DNA of 64,000 nucleotides. Source: Siphonodentalium dalli (taxonomy: Eukaryota > Mollusca > Scaphopoda > Gadilida > Siphonodentaliidae). Location of the stretch: NCBI GenBank assembly GCA_032622095.1, contig CP136065.1:21626134-21690133 (forward strand), written 5' to 3'. Below are positions 49,401-59,730 of this stretch, one piece after another; position 1 is the stretch's first letter, and every line of letters begins with the position of its first letter. A program made the translations under genes and the position numbers. The notes beneath the pieces were generated by a model, which was not told where the DNA came from, did no database searches, and was given only the letters and a program-made list of their open reading frames with translations.

Positions 49401-49598
49401 CCGATCAAATGAAAATCATTGATAAACCAACCTTCTCAAGCATAATTTATTTACACTTAAAAATAATTACAATATATATATATATGGAGTCTACATGTAT
49501 GTGAATTACAGTTGAATGCAATTTGAACTGCTTATGTCATATTGTGCAAGATATAATAATGATGACAATGTCATTGAAAATGTTTATTCATATTTCAG
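46497..49598 (+). other. intron sequence, mostly unrecognised
   Basis: AT-rich. Contains a 21-bp tandem pair (TTCACCATATAATGCGG) near 47040-47080, a fragment of the palindromic MITE family at about 47700-47755 (AATTCTGCTGTGGTTA), and the MITE relative at 48355-48540. Otherwise nothing is supported. Confidence 0.5.
48355..48540. mobile_element. MITE-like element related to 31330-31625
   Basis: Carries CAGGAGCTGCGCTGGTGCAG, two CTCTTATATATGC motifs, ACATATAGAAGAGAATGCA and TTTCAGGAAGCTTCAG with ATGGAAGGGTTA, in the same order as the element at 31.3 kb. Confidence 0.7.
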
Positions 49599-49666
49599 AT
49601 GGATGCAAAATTTAAAAATAGTTCTTTGGCTGACACATATGAGAGAACAGTGGTGAATGGGTTCTC
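49599..49666 (+). CDS. SEA-domain gene, second SEA exon
   Basis: A 68-bp exon between TATTTCAG and CTC/GTAAGT, phase 0 in and phase 2 out. It encodes MDAKFKNSSLADTYERTVV and NGF, then two bases of Ser. This matches the middle of the SEA fold, where a short loop with an N-glycosylation sequon (NSS) and Leu-x-x-x-Tyr leads into the strand before the cleavage site. The exon boundary falls two residues before the Gly-Ser site encoded by the next exon. Confidence 0.75.
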
Positions 49667-49839
49667 GTAAGTTACAGCTCATATAAGTCTTTATCTAAGA
49701 AATGATTGTAATGATACTCCCCCTCAACAAAGTTGTGAGGGGTATATTGTGTATACATGTATAAGCTTGTTTCGTCCGTTGTCCATAAATTTTCTCAATC
49801 ATTTAAAAATAATTTTCCATGAAACTTGGCACAGAACCT

Positions 49840-50016
49840 ACAGTAATGCCCTAATTAAGCGACTCCATAACCACAGCAGAATTATGGGTAATTTTTCAGG
49901 ATTTAGTCGGAAATATGGCTTGTTGCCATTCAACAAGCCATATTTCCGACTAAATCCTGAAAAAGTACCCATAATTCTGCTGTGGTTATGGAGTCACTTA
50001 ATTAGGGCATTACTGT
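49840..50016. mobile_element. near-perfect 177-bp palindromic MITE
   Basis: Two 86-nt arms (49840-49925 and 49931-50016) around CCATT. Ends are ACAGTAATGCCCTAATTAAG and its complement. The arms differ at only a few positions. Related pieces occur at 47700, 53493, 54419 and 54710. Confidence 0.9.
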
Positions 50017-50574
50017 ATGCACCTGTGAGTATGAGGTCTGTTATTCCCCCTTTTGACTTAGAATTTTTTTTATACAGGGGTTACCATTGTCCAAGCTTTT
50101 ATTCCTACATTTTTTGGTAAATGTTTTTAAAACTTGGCAGGTATTTTGTACCATGGGAACCTGTGCACCTGTGATTATGAGGTCGATCTGACTTTTTTTT
50201 GTTGAGTTATCCCCCTTTTTCAACTTTTTTCAATTTTTATTTAACTTAAAGTTTACTGACATCTAAAGTGTTTAGGGGGTATCCTTAGTCCCATTGGGAC
50301 AGTCACACCACTATTTGATCATGTTTTATTGAAGAGTATAGCACTGTGTCTGTTGGGCACATTATGTGAACCGCTAACCAATATCCTCACATATCTATAT
50401 ATCAGATTTATTGAGGTACGGACTCTGTATGAGTGTTCATTGCTACAAATGTGCTTGCTTCAGTGTACAATTTCTTATTTATTATCAAAATGGCCATGTA
50501 TCAATTGGAATGGCACATCGAGATATCAGTTGATTCAATCAAGCTTGAAAATTGGTCTCAATATTTGCACATGT

Positions 50575-50636
50575 CAGGGCTTGAACCCACGCCAGCCTTG
50601 TCTAAAAAGGAAGCCCTTTCACTGAGCAATTGGAAG
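50575..50636 (-). repeat. tRNA-like sequence (SINE head or tRNA pseudogene)
   Basis: On the minus strand TTGCTCAGTG (A-box-like) is followed about 32 nt later by GGGTTCAAGCC, which fits the RNA polymerase III B-box GGTTCRANYCC. The acceptor and T stems do not pair well, so it is not an intact tRNA. Confidence 0.4.
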
Positions 50637-50682
50637 CGTATCATTCTGAACATAAAGTGTAATCGGTTCATTTACCATCTAT

Positions 50683-51517
50683 CCCTCATGTCTCCATTGT
50701 CCTTCAGCTGTTATTGTTTTCTCTATCCCTCATGTCTCCGTTGTCCTTCAGCTGTTATTGTTTTATCTATCCCTCATGTCTCCGTTGTCCTTCAGCTTTT
50801 ATTGTTTTCTCTATCCCTCATGTCTCCGTTGTCCTTCAGCTGTTATTGTTTTATCTATCCCTCATGTCTCCGTTGTCCTTCAGCTGTTATTGTTTTCTCT
50901 ATCCCTCATGTCTCCGTTGTCCTTTAGCTGTTATTGTTTTATCTATCGCTCATGTCTCCATTGTCCTTCAGCTGTTATTGTTTTCTCTATCCCTCATGTC
51001 TCCATTGTCCTTCAGCTGTTATTGTTTTATCTATCCCTCATGTCTCCATTGTCCTTCAGCTGTTATTGTTTCATATATCCCTCATATCTCCGTTGTCCTT
51101 CAGCTGTTATTGTTTCATCTATCCCGCATGTCTCCGTTGTCCTTCAGCTGTTATTGTTTTCTCTATCCCTCATGTCTCCATTGTCCTTCAGCTGTTATTG
51201 TGTTATTTATCCCTCATGTCTCCATTGTCCTTCAGCTGTTATTGTTTTATCTATCCCTCATGTCTCCATTGTCCTTCAGCTGTTATTGTTTTATCTATCC
51301 CTCATGTCTCCATTGTCCTTCAGCTGTTATTGTTTCATCTATCCCTCATGTCTCCGTTGTCCTTCAGCTGTTATTGTTTCATCTATCCCGCATGTCTCCG
51401 TTGTCCTTCAGCTGTTATTGTTTCGTCTATCCCTCATGTCTCCGTTGTCCTTCAGCTGTTATTGTTTCATATATCCCTCATGTCTCCGTTGTCCTTCAGC
51501 TGTTATTGTTTAATATA
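50683..51517. repeat. 44-bp minisatellite, 19 units
   Basis: CCCTCATGTCTCC starts units at 50683 to 51475 at exactly 44-bp steps without a single indel. Variation is limited to substitutions at a few sites (CCATTG/CCGTTG, TTTTATC/TTTTCTC/TTTCATC). The absence of stops leaves all three plus frames open, giving false long ORFs. Confidence 0.95.
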
Positions 51518-51634
51518 TCATACTCTGTCTATCTTTCTCTACTGACACATTGTCACCTGTTCCCTCAAATACGCCATTCCTATTTTATCTAATGCTTCCA
51601 CAGCCCAGGCCTGATAACAAGGTGCCTGTCAATT

Positions 51635-51691
51635 GCAGAATGACGTCCCCAGAGGGTGAAATATAGTGATGCTCTGGGGACCTCATTCTGC
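51635..51691. mobile_element. short MITE, GCAGAATGAGG family, copy 3
   Basis: GCAGAATGACGTCCCCAGAG pairs with CTCTGGGGACCTCATTCTGC around a short middle; 57 bp. Confidence 0.8.
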
Positions 51692-51843
51692 TTAGGCCTC
51701 ATCTTCTCTGGAAAGTTTCTGTATTATCAAATTTCTATAGAAACTGCTTCTCATGATTCTATTTTTTTATAGTTTAGTTTCTCTATATCCCCAAATTGGC
51801 AGACGACACATTGCATAATCAAGGTTCCGAATGGAACTCCTTT

Positions 51844-52240
51844 CAAGAGTTATCTCTCTTCGTTTATCTGCAAATGTTGGATTTCATACGCCTGTTCATA
51901 TATCTCAACCATGGGTTATCAGATCTTGATAAGATTTGGTATAGAGTTTTGGCATCAGGAGGGCTATCAAAAGAGGGTTCATTGACATTGTTCACATTTT
52001 TCTATCAAGAGTTATCCCTTTTTGTTTATCTGCAAATGTTGGTTTTCCTTCATCCACTCATATATATCAACCATCATTACCATGGGCTATCGGATTTTGA
52101 TGACATTTGATATGGAAGTTTGTCATCAGAATGGCTTTCTAAAGATGGTTCAGCTTTGTTGTTTGCATTTTTCGGTCAACTTCAAGAGTTATCATTGTTT
52201 GTTCATTTGAAAATGTAGATTTTTTTGTCCGTCCCCTCAT
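51844..52240. repeat. diverged tandem repeat, about 2.3 units of 162-177 bp
   Basis: CAAGAGTTATC starts units at 51844, 52006 and 52183; each continues with TTTxTTTATCTGCAAATGTxG and CTCATATAT. Short frames here are not supported as genes. Confidence 0.7.
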
Positions 52241-52748
52241 ATATATTTTTAAATTTGGTTTCCGTCCTGTATTTCAATTGGCACCACAGGGGTATCCCAG
52301 AACTGATTGCGCGATGTTTCTTGCCTTAATATGTGACATCTACAAACCAGAAAGTGTGAAGTGGTAACCTCGCTATATTATGCAAAGCATGTTTATATTC
52401 ATTTTGATACGTTTCTAATATTCCAATGTATTTCGTGGTCAAATAAATATTGTTCAACACTTTCTTTACTAAATATACTCATTGGTGAGTAGTCCCTAAG
52501 GGCATGTTCAGATAATTATTAACAAGTTCAACAAAGGTGTTTTGTTGAACTTATCCAAACATTTCCTATTGATCAATAAGAATCCTTACATAATGTGTTG
52601 TCTGCTAATATTTCCTGAACATCCCTCCTGATGAATAATAGACCATTCTAACTTATACTTTTATAACTGTTGGGAGAATCCATTTAGAAAAGAAAGGGTT
52701 ATGACATTCTAAAGCTAAACAATTTTCCTTGCTTTTATTTCTTTTCAG

Positions 52749-53008
52749 ATCTGGGAGCATTGTAACTAGATATTACATTGTGTTCATTGAGAAATTTGAA
52801 ACCACGGAGCCAGATACTATCCAAGACTCAACTAATGAGGAGGAGATAAAGCAACATCAGCAGTCTTCTAAGAGTGGTATCAACATGGGAGTGGTTGTCT
52901 CCGTGATCAAGGCTACAGCTGGGCCGCAGATCCTGCCAGGGACTACTGTCACTGTGAATGTTAACGTACAAGTTTCTGTTGTTCCCAAGGCACTGAAAGT
53001 TATTCGTG
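52749..53008 (+). CDS. SEA-domain gene, exon with the cleavage site and end of the SEA domain
   Basis: A 260-bp exon between CTTTTCAG and CGTG/GTAAGT, phase 2 in and phase 1 out. It opens with (S)SGSIVTRYYIVF. In SEA domains the sequence GSVVV or a close variant forms the turn where the chain cleaves itself between Gly and Ser; GSIVT has the Gly-Ser and beta-branched residues needed, so autoproteolysis is plausible but unproven. It continues with an acidic, Ser/Gln-rich stretch (EPDTIQDSTNEEEIKQHQQ) expected as the second helix, then GVVVSVIKA and a run of alternating Val and polar residues (TVTVNVNVQVSVV), probably a beta-rich linker. The minus-strand reading is a shadow. Confidence 0.8.
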
Positions 53009-53583
53009 GTAAGTAACATGCAGTAAACAAATTTTAGACACATAAGATGATTGTTTCCCGTATGCCATTTTTTGGGCCCACCCACCCGCGACCTTATTAT
53101 TTTCTGTTTTAGCTAGTTTTTTTCTGACTATTTTTCAATGCCCACTCTCAAAAAAATGCAAAATCAAAATTTTCCCGCAAGAATATCATAATTTTCACCG
53201 TTTACTCTGTTTCTTATCAACTACCCATTACAGTTGGTGTACATGTATATGATTGGCTTAGTGTGACATGGTAGTGATTGCTTATGTAATGTGTCCATGC
53301 GACTGACATATACCGGGTATTTAGTAATTTTACAACAAGAAACAATCTGTACGGACTGTCTGAAGGCAGTATTGATGTTAGAATGATATCATCTCTAAGT
53401 TTTAAGGCCAAAAATAGATGAAAACTATTTTATGAACTGTAAAAAAAAATAGCTTTTGCGTCCTCTTGACCACCCACTCACCCCCTCATACAGTAATGCC
53501 CTAAGTAATCGACCCCTTACTGTATTACTTATGTATTACTTATTGCATTACTGTAAGTGCCTGGAAAAAATTGGTTTACACCC
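53009..53583 (+). other. intron, unrecognised, with a MITE fragment
   Basis: ACAGTAATGCCCTAAGTAATCGAC at 53493 onward is a fragment of the palindromic family at 49840-50016. Nothing else is supported. Confidence 0.5.
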
Positions 53584-54397
53584 CAATGGGGGGAGATTCC
53601 CACTTCGCTGATGGCGTGGATTTCGGGTCAGGTGTGACTAATCCGTTCTCCAAAGAGATGCCGCTAAGTATGTGTTGAGGTGGTGTAGCTGGGGTAGTTT
53701 AGGGTTTGTTGGTCTGATTTGTGTTTTCGGTGGTTTCAGAGAAGACAATTTTAGATACTTTGAATTGAACATTTTGATTTATCTTAAGAGTTAAGATAAT
53801 ATATAGTTAACAAAACGAATAACATACATTCTAAATAGTAACTTGGACAAAATAGATTACATAAATTACAGGCAACAATAAAAACATAATTTTACTATTG
53901 GACTCTATTAACGACCGCTGATGTTGGAAACGTTATCTAGGAATGCCATAATGTCGATTTCGCCCTCTCGCAGAACTCTCTTGAAGTGGCGCAGTGAGTT
54001 GTCGATAGCCCTGTATATTCGGCGTCGAGGTGGCACCTTTCCACCGCCACTCAGCTGAAGAATTGTTGATTCAGATACATGTATGGTGTATAACTGATGG
54101 AATAGCTTTGGTGATTTTTCAAATGTCCCGTCGCAGCAGTATGTGGGAGCGTCGTTGGGCAGTTACAAGCTCGAAGTTGTTGCGAATACCATCATTTTGT
54201 TGCTGTCACCGTCAGAACCTAAAAGAAAATTGTCACCAGTATTTTGTTGGTACAACCGCATGGGGTATCAAAACGGATAGTGACTTGGGCTCAACTTAAC
54301 ACTGTTAGCTAAGAATCACATCTCACCAGTACCCTAATCCGCCCACTACCGCGATGTTTATTTAAGCAGATCGGCGAAGTGGGAATACCCCCCATGA
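53584..54397 (-). mobile_element. Mutator-like (MULE) element relic, 0.8 kb
   Basis: Left end CAATGGGGGGAGATTCCCAC and right end GTGGGAATACCCCCCATGA are imperfect inverted repeats (about 28 bp, with CTTCGCxGAT next to each). The interior encodes a minus-strand transposase remnant (53908-54135). An internally deleted, non-autonomous copy is the simplest reading. Confidence 0.65.
53908..54135 (-). pseudogene. MULE transposase fragment
   Basis: Minus-strand frame of 75 codons ending in TAA. It begins CDGTFEKSPKLFHQLYTIH, matching the D-G-T-F-x-x-x-P-x-x-F-x-Q-L-Y-x-I-H signature of Mutator-like and FLYWCH-associated transposases; the Asp of DGTF is the first catalytic acid in that family. After this the frame jumps to a basic segment (GGGKVPPRRRIYRA, NSLRHFKRVLREG) that fits the C-terminal part, so the catalytic core between them is deleted. 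A stop lies just upstream in the same frame, and the preceding reading (GIRNNFELVTAQRR) is in another frame. Confidence 0.65.
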
Positions 54398-54418
54398 GTA
54401 CTTCGGGAAAAAATCTTA

Positions 54419-54770
54419 CAGTAATGCCCTAAATAATCGACTCCTTAACCAAAGCAGAATTATCGGTAATTTTCCAGGATTTAGTCGGAAATATGGCTTG
54501 TTGCCATTCATCGGAAAGCTATCATGGTGCTTTAGAAAATTTTGTCATGATGCATAATTTTGTCTGAGTTTTATTCCTACATTTTTTGGTCAATTTTTTA
54601 GTACCAGTTATTTAGTACCATGGGAACCTGTGCACCTGCGATTATGAGGCCCGTCAGACTTTTTTTGTGGATTTACCTGCCTTTTTCGACTTTATCTGAA
54701 TTGCCATTCAGCGGAAAGCTCTCAGTGAGCAACAAGCCATATTTCCAACTAAATCCTGAAAAAAAAATGA
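54419..54770. repeat. fragments of the palindromic MITE family flanking a dispersed repeat
   Basis: 54419-54510 matches the left arm of 49840-50016 (ACAGTAATGCCCTAA, GGATTTAGTCGGAAATATGG). 54720-54768 matches the complementary arm. Between them, 54571-54690 repeats 50096-50215 (ATTCCTACATTTTTTGGT, CATGGGAACCTGTGCACCTG). Confidence 0.7.
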
Positions 54771-55283
54771 ATAATAAACATGAATAAACAAGAAAGAAAT
54801 GATATAATTACAAACATGCCATCTACTTATAGCATGGCATACTATTGCATCTTCTCCTTATTTAGACTTCAAAACTTACCAGATACAACTAGATATCATC
54901 GTAAATTCCTTATTTGGCAAGTGACATAATTGTAACATCTTGCGAGAAAAATACTCACTGGATATATAAAATTTGATCTCTTTGCAAAAACCATTCCATT
55001 AGGTAATGTAAACATGTTCTGTCTGATCATTACCCAATCATGCATTAACGTACATTAGCCATATTTTGCACTGACAATGGGTAGTATGGGTTGATTATTG
55101 TGATTTGAATGAGATTGCTGCACACATGCCACCAAGAATTTTTATCTCCGCCTTCCACAGCGCCCCCTATAAACAATGCAGTGAAAGTGGAAATCTTCGA
55201 TTGACTACGGCAGGTTCTGAGAGTTTGTTCATATACCGTACAAATTTCTGGATCTTTTTTGGCTTTTATTTACATAACATAGC
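54771..55283 (+). other. intron, nothing recognised
   Basis: AT-rich sequence without supported frames or repeats. Confidence 0.5.
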
Positions 55284-57612
55284 CAGGGTTTCCGCCAGGC
55301 CAGCTGCGGGTGCGTCCCACAGACCCATTCCCCTCGCAGATGATCTGTTTGATTCATACATGTACCAAAAGTCAGTAGCAATATGTCATAAAAAATCCGG
55401 CTGCAACGGGAGTTCGGGAGGTTAAACAGAATACTGGTGAAAAAGCGGGTCAATTGAGCACAGTGTGTTACCAGTACAGCGTAACCCTTTGAAATCAAAG
55501 CGCCAAAACTACAACGTAATCTTTGGTGTGCATTGAAATAATGACGTTATATACAGCGTAATAAATGTCGCGGTAACATCAAAGAATGTCGGACTGCTGA
55601 GTACGGATATTATTTTGCACGGGATTTCTGTGGTTGAAACTACTCACGCTCGGAGATCCCGTGCTATGGTACGATTACATAATTTGACCAAAGAATGCCG
55701 AATTGCTGAGTTAGGCAGAGTAGGGATCAACATACGCCAACAGGCGGCTCTCCTACCAAAGGAGGTATCTACCTCCGAGATCCCGTGCTATCGTACTGTT
55801 ATAATACGGAACCTGTCCCAAATCAGTCTTTATAGCGGGAATTCATAGTGACAAAATCATTCATTTGACCCATATTACATGCATGGAGGATAAACACAAA
55901 AAACATACCCCCTCCCCAATATGGAGATAAAGTCAAAGTATGGTCAATAATAGTTTCGTTGTCCCGCCGGGTAGGGTTCTCTATTCCGAAGGTTCGCTAT
56001 TCCGAAGGTTCACTAATCCGAAGGTTCACTAATCCGAAGGTTCACCAATCCGAAGGTTCACTTTTCCGAAGGTTCGCTATTCCGAAGGTTTTCTATTATG
56101 GGAGTTTTTAGCCAGAAATGAATCAAAATTTGCCCCCCCCCCGTACATTTATACACCCCAATCTAATATCTAATTTGTCCCAGATGTCGGTTATTAATAG
56201 CAAGAAGACAGTATCAGTTTATCATTTTAATATTATAGAAAGTTGAAAACACAATGACTGAAATAAACTACGAGTTAGAGATGCATTCTACCCGAACTGG
56301 CAATCTGTACTTGAAAGAAACATCAACATTAAAATCAAAACAAAGTCAGAATTGCAGTCAGGTCCATTCAGCGGTATGCTGCTATACAGTAAGTTATAGC
56401 GCTCCAGTATTGATTGACCGTAAGAGCCCCACTGTTATAGTCCGCCTTTAGCATTTGGGACATTATATTAATCAAAATAACTCCTATGTAAATCATTTAT
56501 AAATCAGATGATTTATTGAAGTTATGTCTACGTAAAATAACACTTCCTAAAACGACAGATGTCGTTTTAGTCCTCAGCCGATAGAGGACATAATTATATG
56601 TCGTTCTACTCGCCAAATATAAAAGGGTTAAATCTCAAGGAAACCCACGAAAACAAAAATCACATTAATTTTTTTAATGTTTTAAGTTATTTCCTTCATA
56701 AAAAGAGTCTTCGTACTAAAGAACCCTCTCAATACTTTAGAATATAGAATTAACTTTTAAAATAACAAAAACCTTCGGAATAGCGAACCTTCGGAATAGT
56801 GAACCTTCGGAATAGTGAACCTTCGGATTAGTGAACCTTCGGATTAGTGAACCTTCGGAATAGCGAACCTTCGGAATAGAGACATGTTCCCGTCCCGCCT
56901 GGGTCCCCAAACACAAACAACGGCACGCACATGTTCCCATTTCCCGACAAAACTCAATTATATTTTATAACACGTTGGCTAAAACTCTATTGCAGCGGTC
57001 GTCAGTTGTTGGACTAATACAGACTATTGACAAGCTATGCGTTCCGAGTTTGAAAGATTTGGCTACCATTCATATTTCGCCGCTATAAATATCTCTTGCA
57101 GACAAACCCTGCAGTATATATGACGTCACAGCGCACAAATAGTTTTATGATTGACAGAATACATGGAAAAATCAGTTTCATTTTCACGGAAGCTACTTGA
57201 AATTCAAGGAAATACTTAATTCAATTCTCCCAGCTAGGTAGTATTGGACAATGCATAGATGTGTTTAGTTTCATTATACCTGTCGGAATCTTATTGTAAA
57301 TTTTTAAACACTGTAACTTGTAGCTTGATATAGTCTTCAATCAGACGGCAGTCTTACGTGTGTAATTACATGATTAATTATCTGGATACCATCAACAGAA
57401 TTAATGCACCCACGGAAAATGATTGACTTGCGTAATATACGTAGCTTTGGATTGCTTTGTGGGACACTCAGGTGCAAGGAAATGGCTACTTTTCAGTGTT
57501 AAATTAGGTTAAATAACAAAATTTTCGCCTGACAGGATGAACCATGGTCATCCCGTCGTGTTATGTGTTTCCCCAATACGGACTCATTAATTTCCCCTTG
57601 GCGGAAACCCTG
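55284..57612. mobile_element. 2.3-kb DNA element with 14-bp terminal inverted repeats
   Basis: CAGGGTTTCCGCCA at 55284-55297 is exactly complementary to TGGCGGAAACCCTG at 57599-57612. CATAGC lies immediately outside both ends (55278-55283, 57613-57618), a possible 6-bp target duplication. CAGGG ends recall hAT elements, but those duplicate 8 bp. It contains a nested foldback (55975-56895) and no recognisable transposase. Confidence 0.65.
55975..56895. mobile_element. foldback element with 18-bp ATTCCGAAGGTTCxCT arrays
   Basis: About seven ~18-bp units at 55980-56095 face about seven complementary units (ACCTTCGGAATAGCGA type) at 56770-56880. Beyond them GTCCCGCC-GGG and its complement CCCGTCCCGCCTGGG extend the inverted ends. 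The interior has a C run at 56133-56141 and an open frame 56254-56451 with no motif. Confidence 0.8.
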
Positions 57613-57618
57613 CATAGC

Positions 57619-58000
57619 ATACTAATTTGACAATAACAAATTATTTAAGTGTTATTTATGATTGGTACACCGTAAGGACAACATACATATATGTCTATTT
57701 TGAAATATTCTTTCTGTTTATGGCGAAATTAACAGATGTGACTATTTTAACTGCAAATCTGCAATACACTCCACGAAGGATGCCCATATCTTTAAAGTGT
57801 TTGATGCTGGCTGATTTCCAAAACTCCTGCTATTTCTACAATAAAATAGCAAATATCTCATAACTCTTTCAGTGCCAAGTCTGATTTTTGTATCAACCCA
57901 TATCTCCTTGATCATTTTTCAAATTTATGGATTTTAATAATGTGATACATTGTTGGAGGGGTTTGTAAATCAAGCCTCGAAATATTGTGTCTTGACATTT
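57619..58000 (+). other. intron, nothing recognised
   Basis: AT-rich, no repeat or splice-framed exon supported. Confidence 0.5.
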
Positions 58001-59093
58001 GCAGAATGAGGTCCCCAGAGGGTGAATTTAGCAGGCTAGTATCAGACTCACTATTATATAATTATGTGCATCTGAAGTTTCTGAGACTGGATCTTCACAG
58101 GTATTGATGTTGCATGAGGGCTAAATTATTACTGATAAAATTGTCTATTACTTGTGTATTTTACCATTTCAAACTGTTTGTTTGGATTGTGATGTATCAT
58201 ACTTTATTGTTTAATTAACCCTTGTCATGCTCCATAGTTATTTCACATGTCATTTCTCAAATCGCAACGAGAGTAATGAATGGCTGGCGGAAAATTTATC
58301 GAAAAGGACACTAAACTTTGTCCACTAGCTGCCCTAGTCTAAACTGAAACCCTGACTCAGGAGTCTATCCATAATAATTTAAGCCTGTTAGCCACCAATA
58401 TGTATCTCTGATACTGTGATACACTTTTTGTTAATTTTTCAGTGTCTAAGAAGACTGTGACAACACAAGCTCCAGTTACAACCACGAAAGCCCCAACAAC
58501 AACCACGAAAGCTCCAACAACAACCACGAAAACTCCAACAACAACCACGAAAGCCCCAACAACAACCACGAAAGCTCCAACAACAACCACGAAAGCTCCA
58601 GGTTTTGCTCATTAATATTTACCAGAGTTAAAGCTCTTGTTTGACTTGTGAATTTTGTGTCCAAAAGAACATTTCAGCTTGTAACCCAGGTGTTATCGGA
58701 TTTCGTTGTTCTTTGGCATGGTTATAGCACAGGTTGCTGGAACAGATACCCACATACTACAGTTTTCATCCATTAATTTTTACCAAAATTACGGCCCTTG
58801 TTTGACATGGACATTTTTGAATTGAGGATTTGGGGGTATATAGTGGAGACCTTCGTCTGTTGATCCTTCATAGTGCAGGTTTTGTCCTCATTTTTTTTCC
58901 AGAGTTATGGCCCTTTGCCAGAGATATGACCCGGGGTTTGTTTTGTCCGCACTTTTTTCCCAGAATTATGGCCCCTTTGCCAGAGATATGACCCGGGATT
59001 AAACTGAGAGAATTGCCCCAGTATTACTTCATTTTCTCTCGAAATTCATAGTTGGCTAGCATCACCATATTCACCCTCTGGACCTCATTCTGC
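58001..59093. mobile_element. GCAGAATGAGG MITE halves bracketing the Thr-rich exon
   Basis: GCAGAATGAGGTCCCCAGAG plus GGTGAATTTAG at 58001 and its complement CACCCTCTGGACCTCATTC/TGC at about 59070-59093 are the two halves of the MITE family seen at 45216. They lie 1.1 kb apart with the exon 58443-58601 between them. Two separate decayed copies are the conservative reading. Confidence 0.5.
58443..58601 (+). CDS. SEA-domain gene, Thr/Pro-rich mucin-like exon
   Basis: A 159-bp exon with acceptor TAATTTTTCAG and donor CCAG/GTTTTG, phase 1 at both ends, in frame with the previous exon (GTG Val). It encodes VSKKTVTTQAPVTTTKAP and then five further APTTTTK or TPTTTTK heptads, 52 residues in all. 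Such Thr/Pro repeats are typical O-glycosylated stalks of membrane mucins. The 21-bp DNA repeats are nearly identical, so the heptads probably expand and contract. The donor is weaker than the others; if unused, the frame reads Gly-Phe-Ala-His and stops at the TAA at 58615, giving an alternative C-terminus. No further exon was found to 64000. Confidence 0.7.
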
Positions 59094-59188
59094 TCAGGCC
59101 ACAACTGGGAGACTGAGGATCAGATTGAAGTTACCCAGTTGAAATTGGTGATGTTCACCCATTATAGTCCCCTCGATTATGCATTTTT
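58602..59188 (+). other. sequence after the last recognised exon
   Basis: Contains a diverged repeated phrase (TTATGGCCC-TTTGCCAGAGATATGACCCGGG, twice at 58906-58995). No exon could be supported. Confidence 0.5.
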
Positions 59189-59730
59189 AGTCGAGTTTAT
59201 AAAAAAAACTCGACTTATGGTTTGACGAGGGACGGTTGGCGGGCGGGCGGGCGGACCTAAAGAATGCCTTATAACTTTGACATTTGTGAATGGATTCAAA
59301 AACATTTTGGTATGTGAGTTGCTCCCAATGACTATTTACTGCCTGTAGAAAATGGGTCACGTCTGAACTTATAAAAAACTTGACTTATGGTTTGACGAGG
59401 GACGGTTGGCGGGCTGGCGGACCTAAATAATGCCTTATAACTTTGACATTTATGAACGGATTCAAAAAATTTGTGTATGTGAGTTGCTCCCAATGACTAT
59501 TTGCTGCCTGTAGAAAATGGGTCACGTCTGAACTTTTTTTGACAAGAGTTATCCATCTTTGATGACTTTTTTGCATTTTTTTTCACCGTTAGCGCGATAA
59601 CTGAATAAAATATTAACTGATTCAAACCATATTTGATATATGAGAGTCTTGCAACAATATCTCAGACAAGTTCGAAAACCAGGTTTGTCCGAATTTTTTC
59701 CCCGGAGTTATGGGCCTTAGTTTGTTTATT
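59189..59730. mobile_element. AGTCGAGTTTAT element, partial copy 2
   Basis: Starts with AGTCGAGTTTATAAAAAAAA and CTCGACTTATGG as at 45863. The first ~170 bp are duplicated in tandem (CTTATGGTTTGACGAGGGAC at about 59212 and 59382). Ends without the terminal ATAAACTCGAC. Confidence 0.75.

Noticed and set aside
50433-51592. Ser/Cys/Leu-rich open frames of 160-290 codons
   Set aside because: They are the three plus-strand readings of the 44-bp minisatellite, all equally open.
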